DNA of 64,000 nucleotides. Origin: Gracilaria domingensis (taxonomy: Eukaryota > Rhodophyta > Florideophyceae > Gracilariales > Gracilariaceae). The DNA lies in NCBI GenBank assembly GCA_022539475.1, contig VCMS01000250.1, positions 82,233-146,232 on the forward strand, given 5' to 3'. Numbering within the stretch: the stretch's first letter is position 1; each line of letters opens with the position of its first letter. The translations under genes and the position numbers were made by a program. Positions 54,890 to 64,000 of the stretch are shown here, piece by piece. The notes under the pieces were generated by a model, which saw only the letters and a program-made list of their open reading frames with translations, was not told where the DNA came from and did no database searches.

Positions 54890-55240
54890 GACTATATTCT
54901 CCGTCTCCATTGGAGATGTATTTCTCTTGTATCACAACCGGGAAAGGATATGAGAGACCATCAATATATCCCCAGTGGACGCTGAGAGGGAGGATGAACT
55001 ACTCTACGTGCTATCATTGTTACCCATCCGGCGTCGAGTGGTGACATATTCTTTTTTTGTCACAACCCACAAAGGATGTGACGGAAGAAGAACATGCCCC
55101 CAGTCGAGACAGAGGGTGAGCAACTCTAAGTACAATCACTAGTCCCTAGCTTGCCTCCACTGGCAATATCTTCCTGTTTTGCTATAACCCTCGAGTGGGG
55201 TTATGGTGGAAGAGAAAAATATCGCCGGTCGAGGCGAGGT
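54890..55240. repeat. Three related hairpins in series (C copy)
   Basis: Counterpart of 36090-36432, with arms preserved despite scattered base changes. Confidence 0.7.
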
Positions 55241-55475
55241 GGGTGGGGATTATGTGAGCGCGAAAGAGGAGACAGAGAGGTGGCGCTCAAATAGTGGAAG
55301 GTGCGAAGGTGTACAGTAGATGTTTTGGCGGGAAATGGGATGAGGGAAACAGGGACAATCATGGTGCTGGATATAGCCCGTGTGGTTGGACAGTGGGGGT
55401 GGACAGCACAGTTTAGCTCGATTGCACTGTATCGCAGCGGAAACTTCGATCCAACTACTATTTCTTCTTCTGAAG

Positions 55476-56405
55476 ATGTCGAACGGATACGTGAAGGATG
55501 AGGAGCTGTTGGCGCTGTTGGAGGGGAAGGAGGTACCACCGACACCGTCACCAAAGCGGGAAGAGGACGTGATTACGGCGGCTGGTCGGATGTCGCAGAA
55601 GAACAAAGTGGCTGATGAAGGAAAGAAGTGTGAGGCGAGGAGAGGGGATGGTGATGAGGTGGAGAAGGGTGTAGAATTGGAGGTGGAGGGGGTCGCAATG
55701 GAGAGAAGGGGTGCGGTGCATCTGAGTCAGTTAGAGGTTGGAGACCAGATAGAGAGTGGGGGCGGAGAGGTTGACAGGGAGATGCGGTTTGTGGGGGAGA
55801 TGAAGGCGAGAGTGGGGATGTTGGGGTTGGTGATGAAGGAGCAACTGGACGATGGAATTGTGGAGATTGTAACGGAAATGGGCGGTGTGGTGCTGAGTGG
55901 GGGTGGTAGTGGTGTTTCGGTTGAGGCGATTTCTAGCCTGCGGAATTCGTTGTCGGTATTGGGAGTGGAGATGAGAAATCATGTGTATGGGATAGTGGAG
56001 TATGCGGGAAGGGAGGTTGGAGAGTTGCGGGAGGAGAATAGGATTCTGAACGAGAGGTTGGACGTGCTGGAGAAGGAGCTGAAGGAGCTGGGCAAGAGGA
56101 AAAGATTGGTGGAAGAGGAGACGGTGAAAGGAGGTGTGGAGGGAAAGACGGAGAAGGGAAGTGTGGGAAGGGTGGCGGTGCAGAAGGGGTCTCCTGTGAC
56201 ACCGAAGACAAAGGGTGGTGGGGTTGCGGATGGGAAGAGCCGTCTGAAGAAGAGGCGTAAGGAGATGAAGAAGGTGGTGGAGGAGGTGCGGCGGGAGGGA
56301 GTCGGAGCTCCGGTGGTGACTGGGTTTAGGAGTGCGGCGGAGGTAGCGCGGACTGCGAAGGGGATTCTGAGGGGACAGAAGGAGAGAAGGATGGGAGGGA
56401 TGTGA
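55476..56405 (+). CDS. CC2: coiled-coil protein (C copy, intact)
   Basis: 309 residues from MSNGYVKDEELLALLEG. Highly charged (Glu, Lys, Arg, Val, Gly). Residues about 170-225 form a strong coiled coil (VGELREENRILNERLDVLEKELKELGKR in heptads); the C-terminus has a basic patch (GKSRLKKRRKEMKKVVEEV) like a nuclear-localisation or nucleic-acid-binding region, then a short Ala/Arg segment. No catalytic motif. It is the last gene before the right terminus in three copies. The start was chosen at 55476 because ATG is conserved in B, although an open frame extends 96 bases upstream. A structural or DNA-binding accessory protein of the element is likely. Confidence 0.65.
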   Translation: MSNGYVKDEELLALLEGKEVPPTPSPKREEDVITAAGRMSQKNKVADEGKKCEARRGDGDEVEKGVELEVEGVAMERRGAVHLSQLEVGDQIESGGGEVDREMRFVGEMKARVGMLGLVMKEQLDDGIVEIVTEMGGVVLSGGGSGVSVEAISSLRNSLSVLGVEMRNHVYGIVEYAGREVGELREENRILNERLDVLEKELKELGKRKRLVEEETVKGGVEGKTEKGSVGRVAVQKGSPVTPKTKGGGVADGKSRLKKRRKEMKKVVEEVRREGVGAPVVTGFRSAAEVARTAKGILRGQKERRMGGM

Positions 56406-56872
56406 AGCCGGTTTGGGGCGAGGCGGGTATACGAGGAGGGGGAGAGTTGTCCACCTGACTTCTACAAAATGAGGTTTGCGGAGACGGAAGAGAGGATGCG
56501 AACGCGTGATGGGCGAGAAATGGGTAAATAGCGGGGGTGGTGTGGACTGGGAAGAAGTGATGGGATGATTGAGGTGGGATGAGTTGCGATTGGCATTGCA
56601 ACATGGGAGAAAATGGATAGGCAAACTAGCACGAGTGCAGTTTTGAGAGAGGGTCGCGGAAAAGAGTGAATGGGGTGGTGCGGCGAAGTAGAACCTCTAC
56701 AAAAACTAGGAGACCCAAGAACTAAACTGCGCGAAATGGAATTTAATATTCCAAAATTTCTTAATTTTTTGAGTGCCAGCCTCTGCTACCCCCTCGCGCG
56801 CCCCAAATAGCCCCAAAACTAGCTTAGTTTCCAAAGCGAACAGACTATATTCCACTTTGCAGAACACAGACG
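56406..56872. mobile_element. Right end of element C
   Basis: Matches the other three right ends and finishes CACAGACG at 56872. Confidence 0.9.
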
Positions 56873-58011
56873 TGCTTCGACGCGCGGGCGGCGGAGCGGT
56901 TCAAACCTGCACGAGATCCCTCTGAAGGGCCAGCCATATCAACCAGACGTGGTCCGACTGATTACCTCAGTAGAAGTAACAAACCAAAGCCAAACAATTG
57001 CAACGATAGCAACAAAGATATCCAAACTGGACAACAAGAAACCAATCGAAAACGATCAACAACAAATTAACACCAACTGTGGTTAACCCGTTCTTAAGCT
57101 TCTAGGTCGGGAGATCAATTTGTGGAGCAATCCCAGAAAAGGAAAAGCCACCGAGGCAGTTTGAATCCCCACTCTCAAGAGAGGTTCGCACAGCGACAGC
57201 GCACCCCGTATCCTCCAGTGTGGGTGTAAATCCACGAGGACTTCAGGCTATACCACAGGGTTGTGAAAGAACGCCCGAACGGGAAAAAGGCCAGAAAAGG
57301 CGGACACAGTAGTGTAGATCGTAGTTGACCAATGACGGTAGTGGTAGCCAAAATTAGACATCCAAAGGTGGAACAACCAAATAGATATAGGCAGTAATGA
57401 ACCAAACTAATGGTAAAAACAAAAGAAAGAACAGAAACAAACCCAAGTACTTGGGCGGAGAGAAAGTACCAGTCGGTAAACAGATATGTGTGCAATCCAC
57501 GAGTCACAAGAGGAACAAAAGAAAAACAAGACCAATGATGGTATGCACTGCGTGCGCTCTCCTGGCTGGAGCCGGGGGATAACTAGACCGAGGTGCGGTA
57601 ACTCGCTCCGCGAGGAGTTGGAGTCGTCGCGCAGGGGAAATAGTTAAAGCCGCACACCGGGTTACCTTTACTAAGTTGGTGATGGCGGTGAGCCATCACC
57701 TGAGTAGTAAAATTAGCGGCCCTGTAGAGGGTTATCAAAAATATCTAAATAATAGATTAATCTAAGCACCTCATGTGCACCTCCCGTCCCGGGCAGTCCT
57801 GACAATGTCGGACCAAAACCGATGGGGTATTTCTAAAAATTATGGAAAGATTCACTCCATCCAAACAACCAAATAGTGGTACACATGTACACATTCCGGG
57901 TCCGGATCCACGTCATCGTGCTATTCATAACCTCGAGTTACCCATCGATGGGCGTCTCATTGAGTCATGATTACCACTACCGAAACGGTACCCCTGAGGA
58001 GGGTTTGCTCT
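56873..58011. other. Unrelated segment between elements C and D
   Basis: At its left edge a plus-strand frame of about 70 codons is open up to TAA near 57083 (Gln/Asn/Thr/Ile-rich), like the 3' end of some coding region cut by element C. The rest has short inverted repeats (for example GTGATGGCGGTGAGCCATCAC near 57679) but no gene. It ends abruptly where CC1 homology begins. Confidence 0.5.
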
Positions 58012-60092
58012 ACACTCAAGAAATGTTGTCTAACATCCCCCAGAACATTCTTTAAACACAGAGGTAGCAGTTGGGCCAACTTCTTTGTAAACAGTTTCTA
58101 TCTCTGGCCACCCCTTGACACATCCGTACTTAGAAGGCTCACAACCGTCAACACCCAAGCGTCCAAACTTGCGAGCAACAGTATTGCGCCATCTAAAAAG
58201 GTGCCCGTATCCTTGTCTTCCACATCATACCCAATAAATTCCTTCAGTACTTGTACCCCAACACGGTTTCGGAAGAACAAGTCTTGATCTTCCGTCGGCA
58301 TATCCTCGACATTGTCCGCATTGGAGTACTTTAGACGAACAAATGGGGCTTTTCTCCACCATGAAGTGTTCGGTACACCATTTTCGTCAACACTCAGTAT
58401 GTTCTCCTGCGCTTCCTTCAACTGCATTGTGAGTTCTTCAGCATTCTCTTCCACCAGTTTTGTTCTTCTCCAAATCAGATCGTGCCCCAGGAGCAGAAAT
58501 AGTTTATCCCTCGTATTTCTCTTCCAAACGCCTACGACATCACTCATGGTCTGCCGCATTCTCTGCCTAAGGCACATATCTTCACAAAGTTCCAGTATAC
58601 ACCTGTCCGTAAGAGATGCTTTTCTAATACTTCCCAGCTCAACTCCTTCAACTCGCTTTCAACCTTTTTCTTCAGCAAAGCATCTGGCCCCCCCTCTACC
58701 GACGGTGTGATCATGCCAAAACTGCCCAAGAGCTCCACGGGGTTTTTAGGAATCATGTATGAACCACCTTTCTCCGGCTCAATAAGGCCTTCCCCGCTCT
58801 CAGTTGCGTATTCCACCTTCTCGGCACGGTTACCCCAATTTCGGGTGAGCGACTCACCTTCGAGCCATAACTCACTTGTTTCTCTCCTTGACCACGTCAG
58901 CATGTTGTGATACACTGCTCGAGCAACCCCTCGAAACTCGTCGTACACCTCAATTTTATGCTTCTTTCGACCTGTCTGCCCAGGTTCACCAGCACGTGTA
59001 CTCCTATCTCCGTCCTGTTTTAGTGCCCCCCTTAGCCCTTCAATGACTAGATCCTTCTCCTCAAGCCTCCCTTTCAAAGCCGTACTCTGCTCTTGGGCGA
59101 CCTTCACTAGAATACCCCGAACGATCAAGTCCTCTTGTAGCGTCTTAACCTTTTCTTTCAAGCAATTCAGTTCATTTAAAAGATCACGTCTGTTCATAGA
59201 GGTTGAATTCACACCAGTGTGGATATTTTTCGGTATTTCCCTAGCCTCTTCGGCGACAGGCCCCGGTAATGCCGCAGGATTCGGTGTTATTTCGTTATCG
59301 GAACTATCCTCATGTGCCATATCCTTGGACACGAGATGCTGCAGGCGTTCTGTGTCCACCCTTGGCACTGCTCCGAGCTCCAACTCCCGTGTCTGTCCTC
59401 CTCCATGGCATCGTATATCAGATGAATTGGGCCTCGTACGAGCTGCAACGGCCCCCGTTCTGGAAAGAGGGGAAGGTCGAAGAGTAACTCGCCTATCAGT
59501 CGTCTCTCGATTTTTTATTGTCTTTCTCCCTTGTCCGGACCCATTGCGAGGCATAATACGATTCATAGCGGCACCAGTTCTAGAAGAGAAGGAAGGACGT
59601 GACGATCTTAATATATTAGGGTTCTCATAAATTCTCGTCATTGTCCCTTGTGGTCCAGATCCACTGGGGAGCGTAACCAGCGCCCCAGTAGCTCCGGTCT
59701 TCGATATCGGCCGGGTACATGAAGGTTTTGGTGTCATACGAACCTCTTCAGTCCCAGTTGTCATTCTCTCCTGTCCAGACCGGGTGGGCCGAGTTACCTT
59801 ATCTTCTTGGGGAGCAGAGACAGATGCACGATTTGCATTATCGGCAGTTGACGGCACGACATCGCTCGCTGATGCACGAATTCTTGACGCAATCCCGGAA
59901 AACACTCCGCTGCGAGATGGACGAGAGAGTACTGTAGAAGGACGCCGACTGACTCTCTCCTTCGTCGAGGACGACTTCCGTTTAGGAAGTGCGGTGCTTG
60001 TAGCCTGATTCGTATCATCCGATGCCCTTCTCTTCTTCTCTCCACTCTTGTTCCGCTGCGTACTATTTCGCTTTCTCGGCGTTATACCCATG
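58012..60092 (-). pseudogene. CC1 (D copy, frameshifted and C-terminally truncated)
   Basis: Shows the native N-terminus, MGITPRKRNSTQRNKSGEKK, absent from C. A frameshift near 58630 separates this from the following 58577-58098 frame, and homology ends at 58012 before the C-terminus. Otherwise as 41937-44210. Confidence 0.8.
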
Positions 60093-60337
60093 TTGTGGAG
60101 ATAAACAGGGCAATGAAACGAAATTGTTGGGAAGACAGGGGGTGGGGGGGGGGGTGCATGGTTCAGATATTCCGGGAGACTCCGCAGTTTCTGCTTTTTA
60201 GGAATTTGAGATGCCCAATGGGTCGCAAATATCGCCGTTACAGATGAAGAGCTCCAGTGTAAATGTACAAAAACGCGTATTGCAGGCAGCTGCAACATTC
60301 ACAAGCATATTTACTTTCTATTCGGTACTGAACTCAT

Positions 60338-63300
60338 CTATTGCTCCAATGTCACAGCCCAGTCCCAGGCGTACTGCTCTCCGTAGTTGAAATACAACTC
60401 TTCGCCGCTCTCAATATCTCTTACTGCTCTACAACGAAGTAGAGCATAGTTAGAAAGGTCGGACTTAAACTGTATCACGGACTTTGCTTCCATCATCTGC
60501 ACATTGGCAGTTCGAGTCCTGTTCGACCGGGGCTGCGATAAATCGGGATCCCCGGCATGATATCCGGCGTCGTTAATGTAGCCCCCGATACAAAAAGGCG
60601 CCAGGACAATGTAGACTTCGCTCTCCTTTCTATCCTCAGCCTTTCCTGGTCTGTCCCTCAGGTGCAGAAACTCCGAACCAGTCACGGTGACCATCATAGA
60701 AAACAACTTGTACCGCACAGGAGTTGCTCCGAGACAGCCACTTCCATACGTTAATTGTCTTTCCTTCCGGTTCGTCAGATCCGTGTATACCAAAGTTCCA
60801 TAAACCTGACAGACACTTTCCCCAGCCAATATCTTATGTTCCGTGAACACCCCCATACCAGCACGGGGATGTCGAATCTTAGAAGATGCTACATGTAAGC
60901 GATAGCGATTGGCTTCAACAGTCAACAACATATGCATATCCATTAGATTCAGAGCTCCTCGGTACTTCTTATCCCAAAGATCTACAGTATGCTGTTTACA
61001 CTTTTCGACAAACTCCCAGTCCTTTCAGTATCTTCCTAGGAACTCAGTACTATGTGCAGGCATCACTTGGTACTAAGGGTATCCAAATGGAGCCTCCGAT
61101 TCAAGCCGACTTCGGTCCCGATATGGAACCCGTTCATATGTCGTTGAAGCCGCATCCACCACCTCCTGTTCAACCACGATATCATTCTTCCCCCCGCGAA
61201 GAACTTCGGCCATAAGAGTCTTTATATGGTGCTTCGCATGGCTGAAACATGGCCTATTCTTCCCGCACCCCAAAAACGTCCTATGCTTTGTCAGCGAAAG
61301 GCACGCCATACCCGTAGAAAACGTTCCCGCGAACATGTCCATGACAAGATCACCCGGTCTTGTGAACCGACATATCAACTCTTTCATCACCTCCCTGGAC
61401 TTCTGCTCCGGTCTTATGTACTGCCCACTTGGTACTGAACTACCTGGCTCATGTACCTTCCATGTCAACCACTCCCCCGCTCTCGGTTTTGGCACCCGGT
61501 CAATTACATTCCTGTTAGCCGGGAAAGTAGAAGGAATGAAATTGTTCTCCTCAAATGGAGTAAGACTGGCTTCCTCCGATGGTCGCAATCCACGCTTCAC
61601 CCCATGAACGGCGTACTCCGTTACGGGCTGTATCCCAAACTTCCGTGGATTTCCGCCAACATTACTTCGATCCCGGATGAACACCAGTGCATTCCCATCC
61701 ACTTTAAACGAAGGCATGAGTTCTGGCTTACCTTCGCTTCCAGCGCCATCTTTCGTACTCGCCGTTTCCGAGATTATCCTGTGCCAAACATGAAACTGTG
61801 CCATGGCACAGAATATAATGAAGTGCCCACCTGACCGAAGCGCGGAACTTATTAAGTCAGCCGTACGGATCATGTCTTCCTCACTGAAGACATCGTGACC
61901 ACTATTCCGTTTGTTCCTCTTCCTTCGAGTGTTAAAGGGAGGGTCTGTTAGGACAAGCTGTGCCTCACCCCATAAAATCTCACTCTGATTCACAAACGTT
62001 TCGTGTGTGTGCCTCAGGTCCTTCATGTCACAGTTGTACGCTACAAAGTGTGACTTTCTCATCCCCTTCCACACCTTGTCCATATTCATTCGAAGGAGAC
62101 TGGATATCCCCTTCATGGGCGGCTCAATACCAGTCTTTTGGATGTTGTAACCGGCAACCCGAGATTCATGCTCCGCATGATTCACCGGTTTCTCGAAGTA
62201 GTCGATATCGGAGCTCACGAGGTCCATATACTCTCGACGAGGTGGGGATGGGGCAGACTTGGTCGAAGAAGGTTCGGCATTACGGGAAGATTTAGGAGTT
62301 TTCGTCAGTTCGATATCGGGTTTCGCGTGAATGCCCACATTGAACCCTGCCGTATGACGCATATCCTGTATCGGTTTCCATAGTAACTCCGAAAAGTTCT
62401 GAAATCGTGCAGGCCACTCACCGGAGTCAGATCCAGATACGGTATCCATCCGTATCTCCGAAAACTCTATCCAGTTCCTCATCTGATCAACCCGTAAGCT
62501 ATAAAGGCTATCGTGGGTGCATATGGTTTCGAGGTCTGTCAAAAATTCCTTAGCCAGTATTCGGAGGTTTTTATCGCATTCATCACTCAAGGTCTCCACC
62601 GATCCACTAGTACTGCTCTGTGGCACATCCTGTGTGTTGAATCGAGTACTCTGGCTTGGCGGAGCATAACCAGACTCCCGTGTCTCTAGCGCTGTATACT
62701 TCAACGTCTGCATATTCATGTAAATGTATGGTTTCACCATGTGCTGAACGTTCGTGTATCCAAGATAAGCCGCAAAACAACTCCATGCCCATACGACCTC
62801 AATGATAGCGAATCCCAGTCGATCGCAATTGTCTTTGGAGAACGACGTAAAAGTGGGTATGTACACAGATGGTGCATGGTTCACTTTTCCTTTCTTTTTC
62901 GGTTGTTTCTTCTTCATCATTCTGATGTTGTCGTTCTCTCCCATTATGTGGCCGAGGTATGATAAGTATATAACGACTTCAAATGGGTTCACAGCTGTTG
63001 GTGGGATGAACACTGTCGTCTTCAGAACCTGCTTTCTTCTGGTCATGAAATAACGAACCAGGCATCGCACCAGTAGGTATATACCCATATCCATAGAGGG
63101 AAGGAAAAAATCGTAGTCTCTGGTCCTCATCCGCGTCCTTCTTGTCAAGAAGTTTCGTTACAAGATATCGTTGCTCCACAGGTTTGTTATTCACAACACT
63201 CTTTCGCAGCTGTTGCAGTGTCAAGTTCTGCAGGTTCTTGGAGTTAGTGGCCTCCTCAAACATCTTCTATGCCTCCGGAATATCCTTATAGTTCTCGGCG

Positions 63301-63473
63301 CAGAACTCTATTAGCCCTCTAAACCCCACGTCCCGTGGCCGATCAGGGCCTCCATCGTTGTTTGCCAAAGCTTCGCGAAGAACCAAGAAAAGTCTGACAT
63401 ATGCATATACCGCCGGAGGTGGAGCACTCATGTCGATAGGATGTATCTCTTCTCCGTCATCGGTGGAATCCAT
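60338..63473 (-). pseudogene. DNA methyltransferase-SET fusion (D copy)
   Basis: From MDSTDDGEE at 63473; an unrecognised N-terminal region (GLIEFCAENYKDIPEA) is cut by TAG just after it and by frameshifts to about 63148; from there one frame runs to 60338 with two nonsense codons (61073-61075, TAG for CAG; near 61027, TGA for TGG). Motif IV TDPPF (near 61936-61946) precedes motif I DMFAGTFSTG (near 61310), the order of beta-class adenine-N6/cytosine-N4 DNA methyltransferases, a mainly bacterial type. The SET part has GMGVFTEHKILAGE, GGYINDAGYH and RDIESGEELYFNYG (60381-60402), the parts that normally bind AdoMet and the target lysine. Target specificity of either domain is unknown. The SET stop is 245 bp from the CC1 start. 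Confidence 0.8.
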
Positions 63474-64000
63474 CACTTCAGCGCAAACAACGGAGGCGAG
63501 CCTTTAAATGGCGACTTACGCTGGGCACCCGCGCTTTCGGCAGCTCCTCCCAGCGCACTGCCAGTCTCGTCCGTGTCCGTGTCAGCTCGCTTATGAGATC
63601 GGTCTCCGTGCCGCTTTGAGCGGGTGCCATAGCGTCGCGTGTCGGCCAAGTCGGGATTCGGAGCTATTGCAAAGGTCGCGTGTTGTGCTAATAGTTGCGG
63701 ACAAAGTGGTTGTGAAGCGCTAGTTTTCTCTAGTTTGATATATGTGCACGGCATGTGCAGCGACATCATTGCCAGAAGTGCCCGGAGGAGTGTTTTGGGA
63801 GGTCTCCGAAGGGTGCCAGAATGTGACCAGAACAGGCCCGCGGGCGGGGGTCGGTCGTGTTAAGGTAGGTACCCTAACACGACCGGACCCCCCGCGCCCG
63901 CGGGCACGTTTTGGGCGATTTTTTGAAAAATGTGGGATTTTATGCCCGCGGGCGGGGGGGATCCGGTCGTGTTAGGGTACCTATTCTAACACAACCGACC
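63474..64000. promoter_or_regulatory. Control region and palindromes (D copy, cut by the window edge)
   Basis: The 80-bp leader lies at about 63500-63575 in minus orientation, then the shoulder, then two palindromes near 63855 and 63970, the second imperfect (GTACCTATTCTAACAC). Confidence 0.7.

Larger units (their letters stand above)
37651..56872 (+). mobile_element. Element C: most complete copy, 19.2 kb
   Basis: Carries in order transposase, CC1, methyltransferase-SET, palindromes, ParB-like, 2OG oxygenase, HAD-A, a HAD-B/KPR deletion remnant, RPE 3' half, CC2 and right terminus. Lost parts: most of the left end, the SET C-terminal core with the CC1 N-terminus, most of HAD-B with the KPR C-terminus, and the RPE N-terminal half. 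Confidence 0.85.
58012..64000 (+). mobile_element. Element D: truncated left half-copy, runs off the window
   Basis: Holds the minus-strand CC1 and methyltransferase-SET genes and the beginning of the palindrome array. It lacks the transposase and the CC1 C-terminus at its left edge. Confidence 0.8.

Overview
This is eukaryotic nuclear DNA dominated by repeated copies of one very large, cargo-carrying DNA transposon. No bacterial gene organisation, rRNA or tRNA was seen. A plant-type phytoene desaturase fragment (about 9548-8895, minus strand) with a Ser/Arg/Pro-rich leader points to a photosynthetic host. The mostly intron-poor genes and roughly balanced base composition would suit a red alga, but that is a guess. 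Nearly every gene occurs two to four times in damaged form, so comparing copies shows which stops, frameshifts and deletions are private to one copy and what the ancestral element carried.

Layout: (E) 1-11205, a rearranged element with left-end hairpins, a decayed Plavaka-like transposase, a palindrome array, foreign gene fragments (an unknown gene, GC-rich membrane-protein pieces, phytoene desaturase) and a right terminus. 11206-11763 is a gag-like retroelement fragment between two facing termini. (A) 11764-about 24125, inverted: terminus, coiled-coil protein CC2, 5' half of ribulose-phosphate 3-epimerase (RPE), ketopantoate reductase-like (KPR), HAD-B, HAD-A, 2OG oxygenase, ParB-like, palindrome region, start of the methyltransferase gene. 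(B) about 24535-37650, forward: hairpins, transposase, palindrome region, ParB-like (truncated), HAD-A, HAD-B, KPR, 3' half of RPE, CC2 (deleted), terminus. (C) 37651-56872, forward, the most complete: transposase, CC1, methyltransferase-SET, palindrome region, ParB-like, 2OG oxygenase, HAD-A, KPR remnant, RPE 3' half, CC2, terminus. 56873-58011 is unrelated DNA. (D) 58012-64000, forward and truncated: CC1, SET, methyltransferase, palindromes, running off the window.

The inferred ancestral element is of the order of 22-24 kb and reads: hairpin-rich left end; transposase >; < CC1; < DNA methyltransferase-SET fusion; palindrome array in a divergent promoter region; ParB-like/2OG-oxygenase fusion >; HAD-A (nucleophile lost) >; < HAD-B (motif intact); < KPR-like; RPE >; three hairpins; CC2 >; terminus ending CACAGACG. 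The novel part is a eukaryotic transposon that appears to carry chromatin- and DNA-modifying functions (DNA methyltransferase joined to a SET domain; ParB-like domain joined to a 2OG-Fe(II) oxygenase) on either side of a multi-copy palindrome array, plus small-molecule enzymes. What the system does is inference. The gene content, order and copy-to-copy comparisons are read from the sequence.
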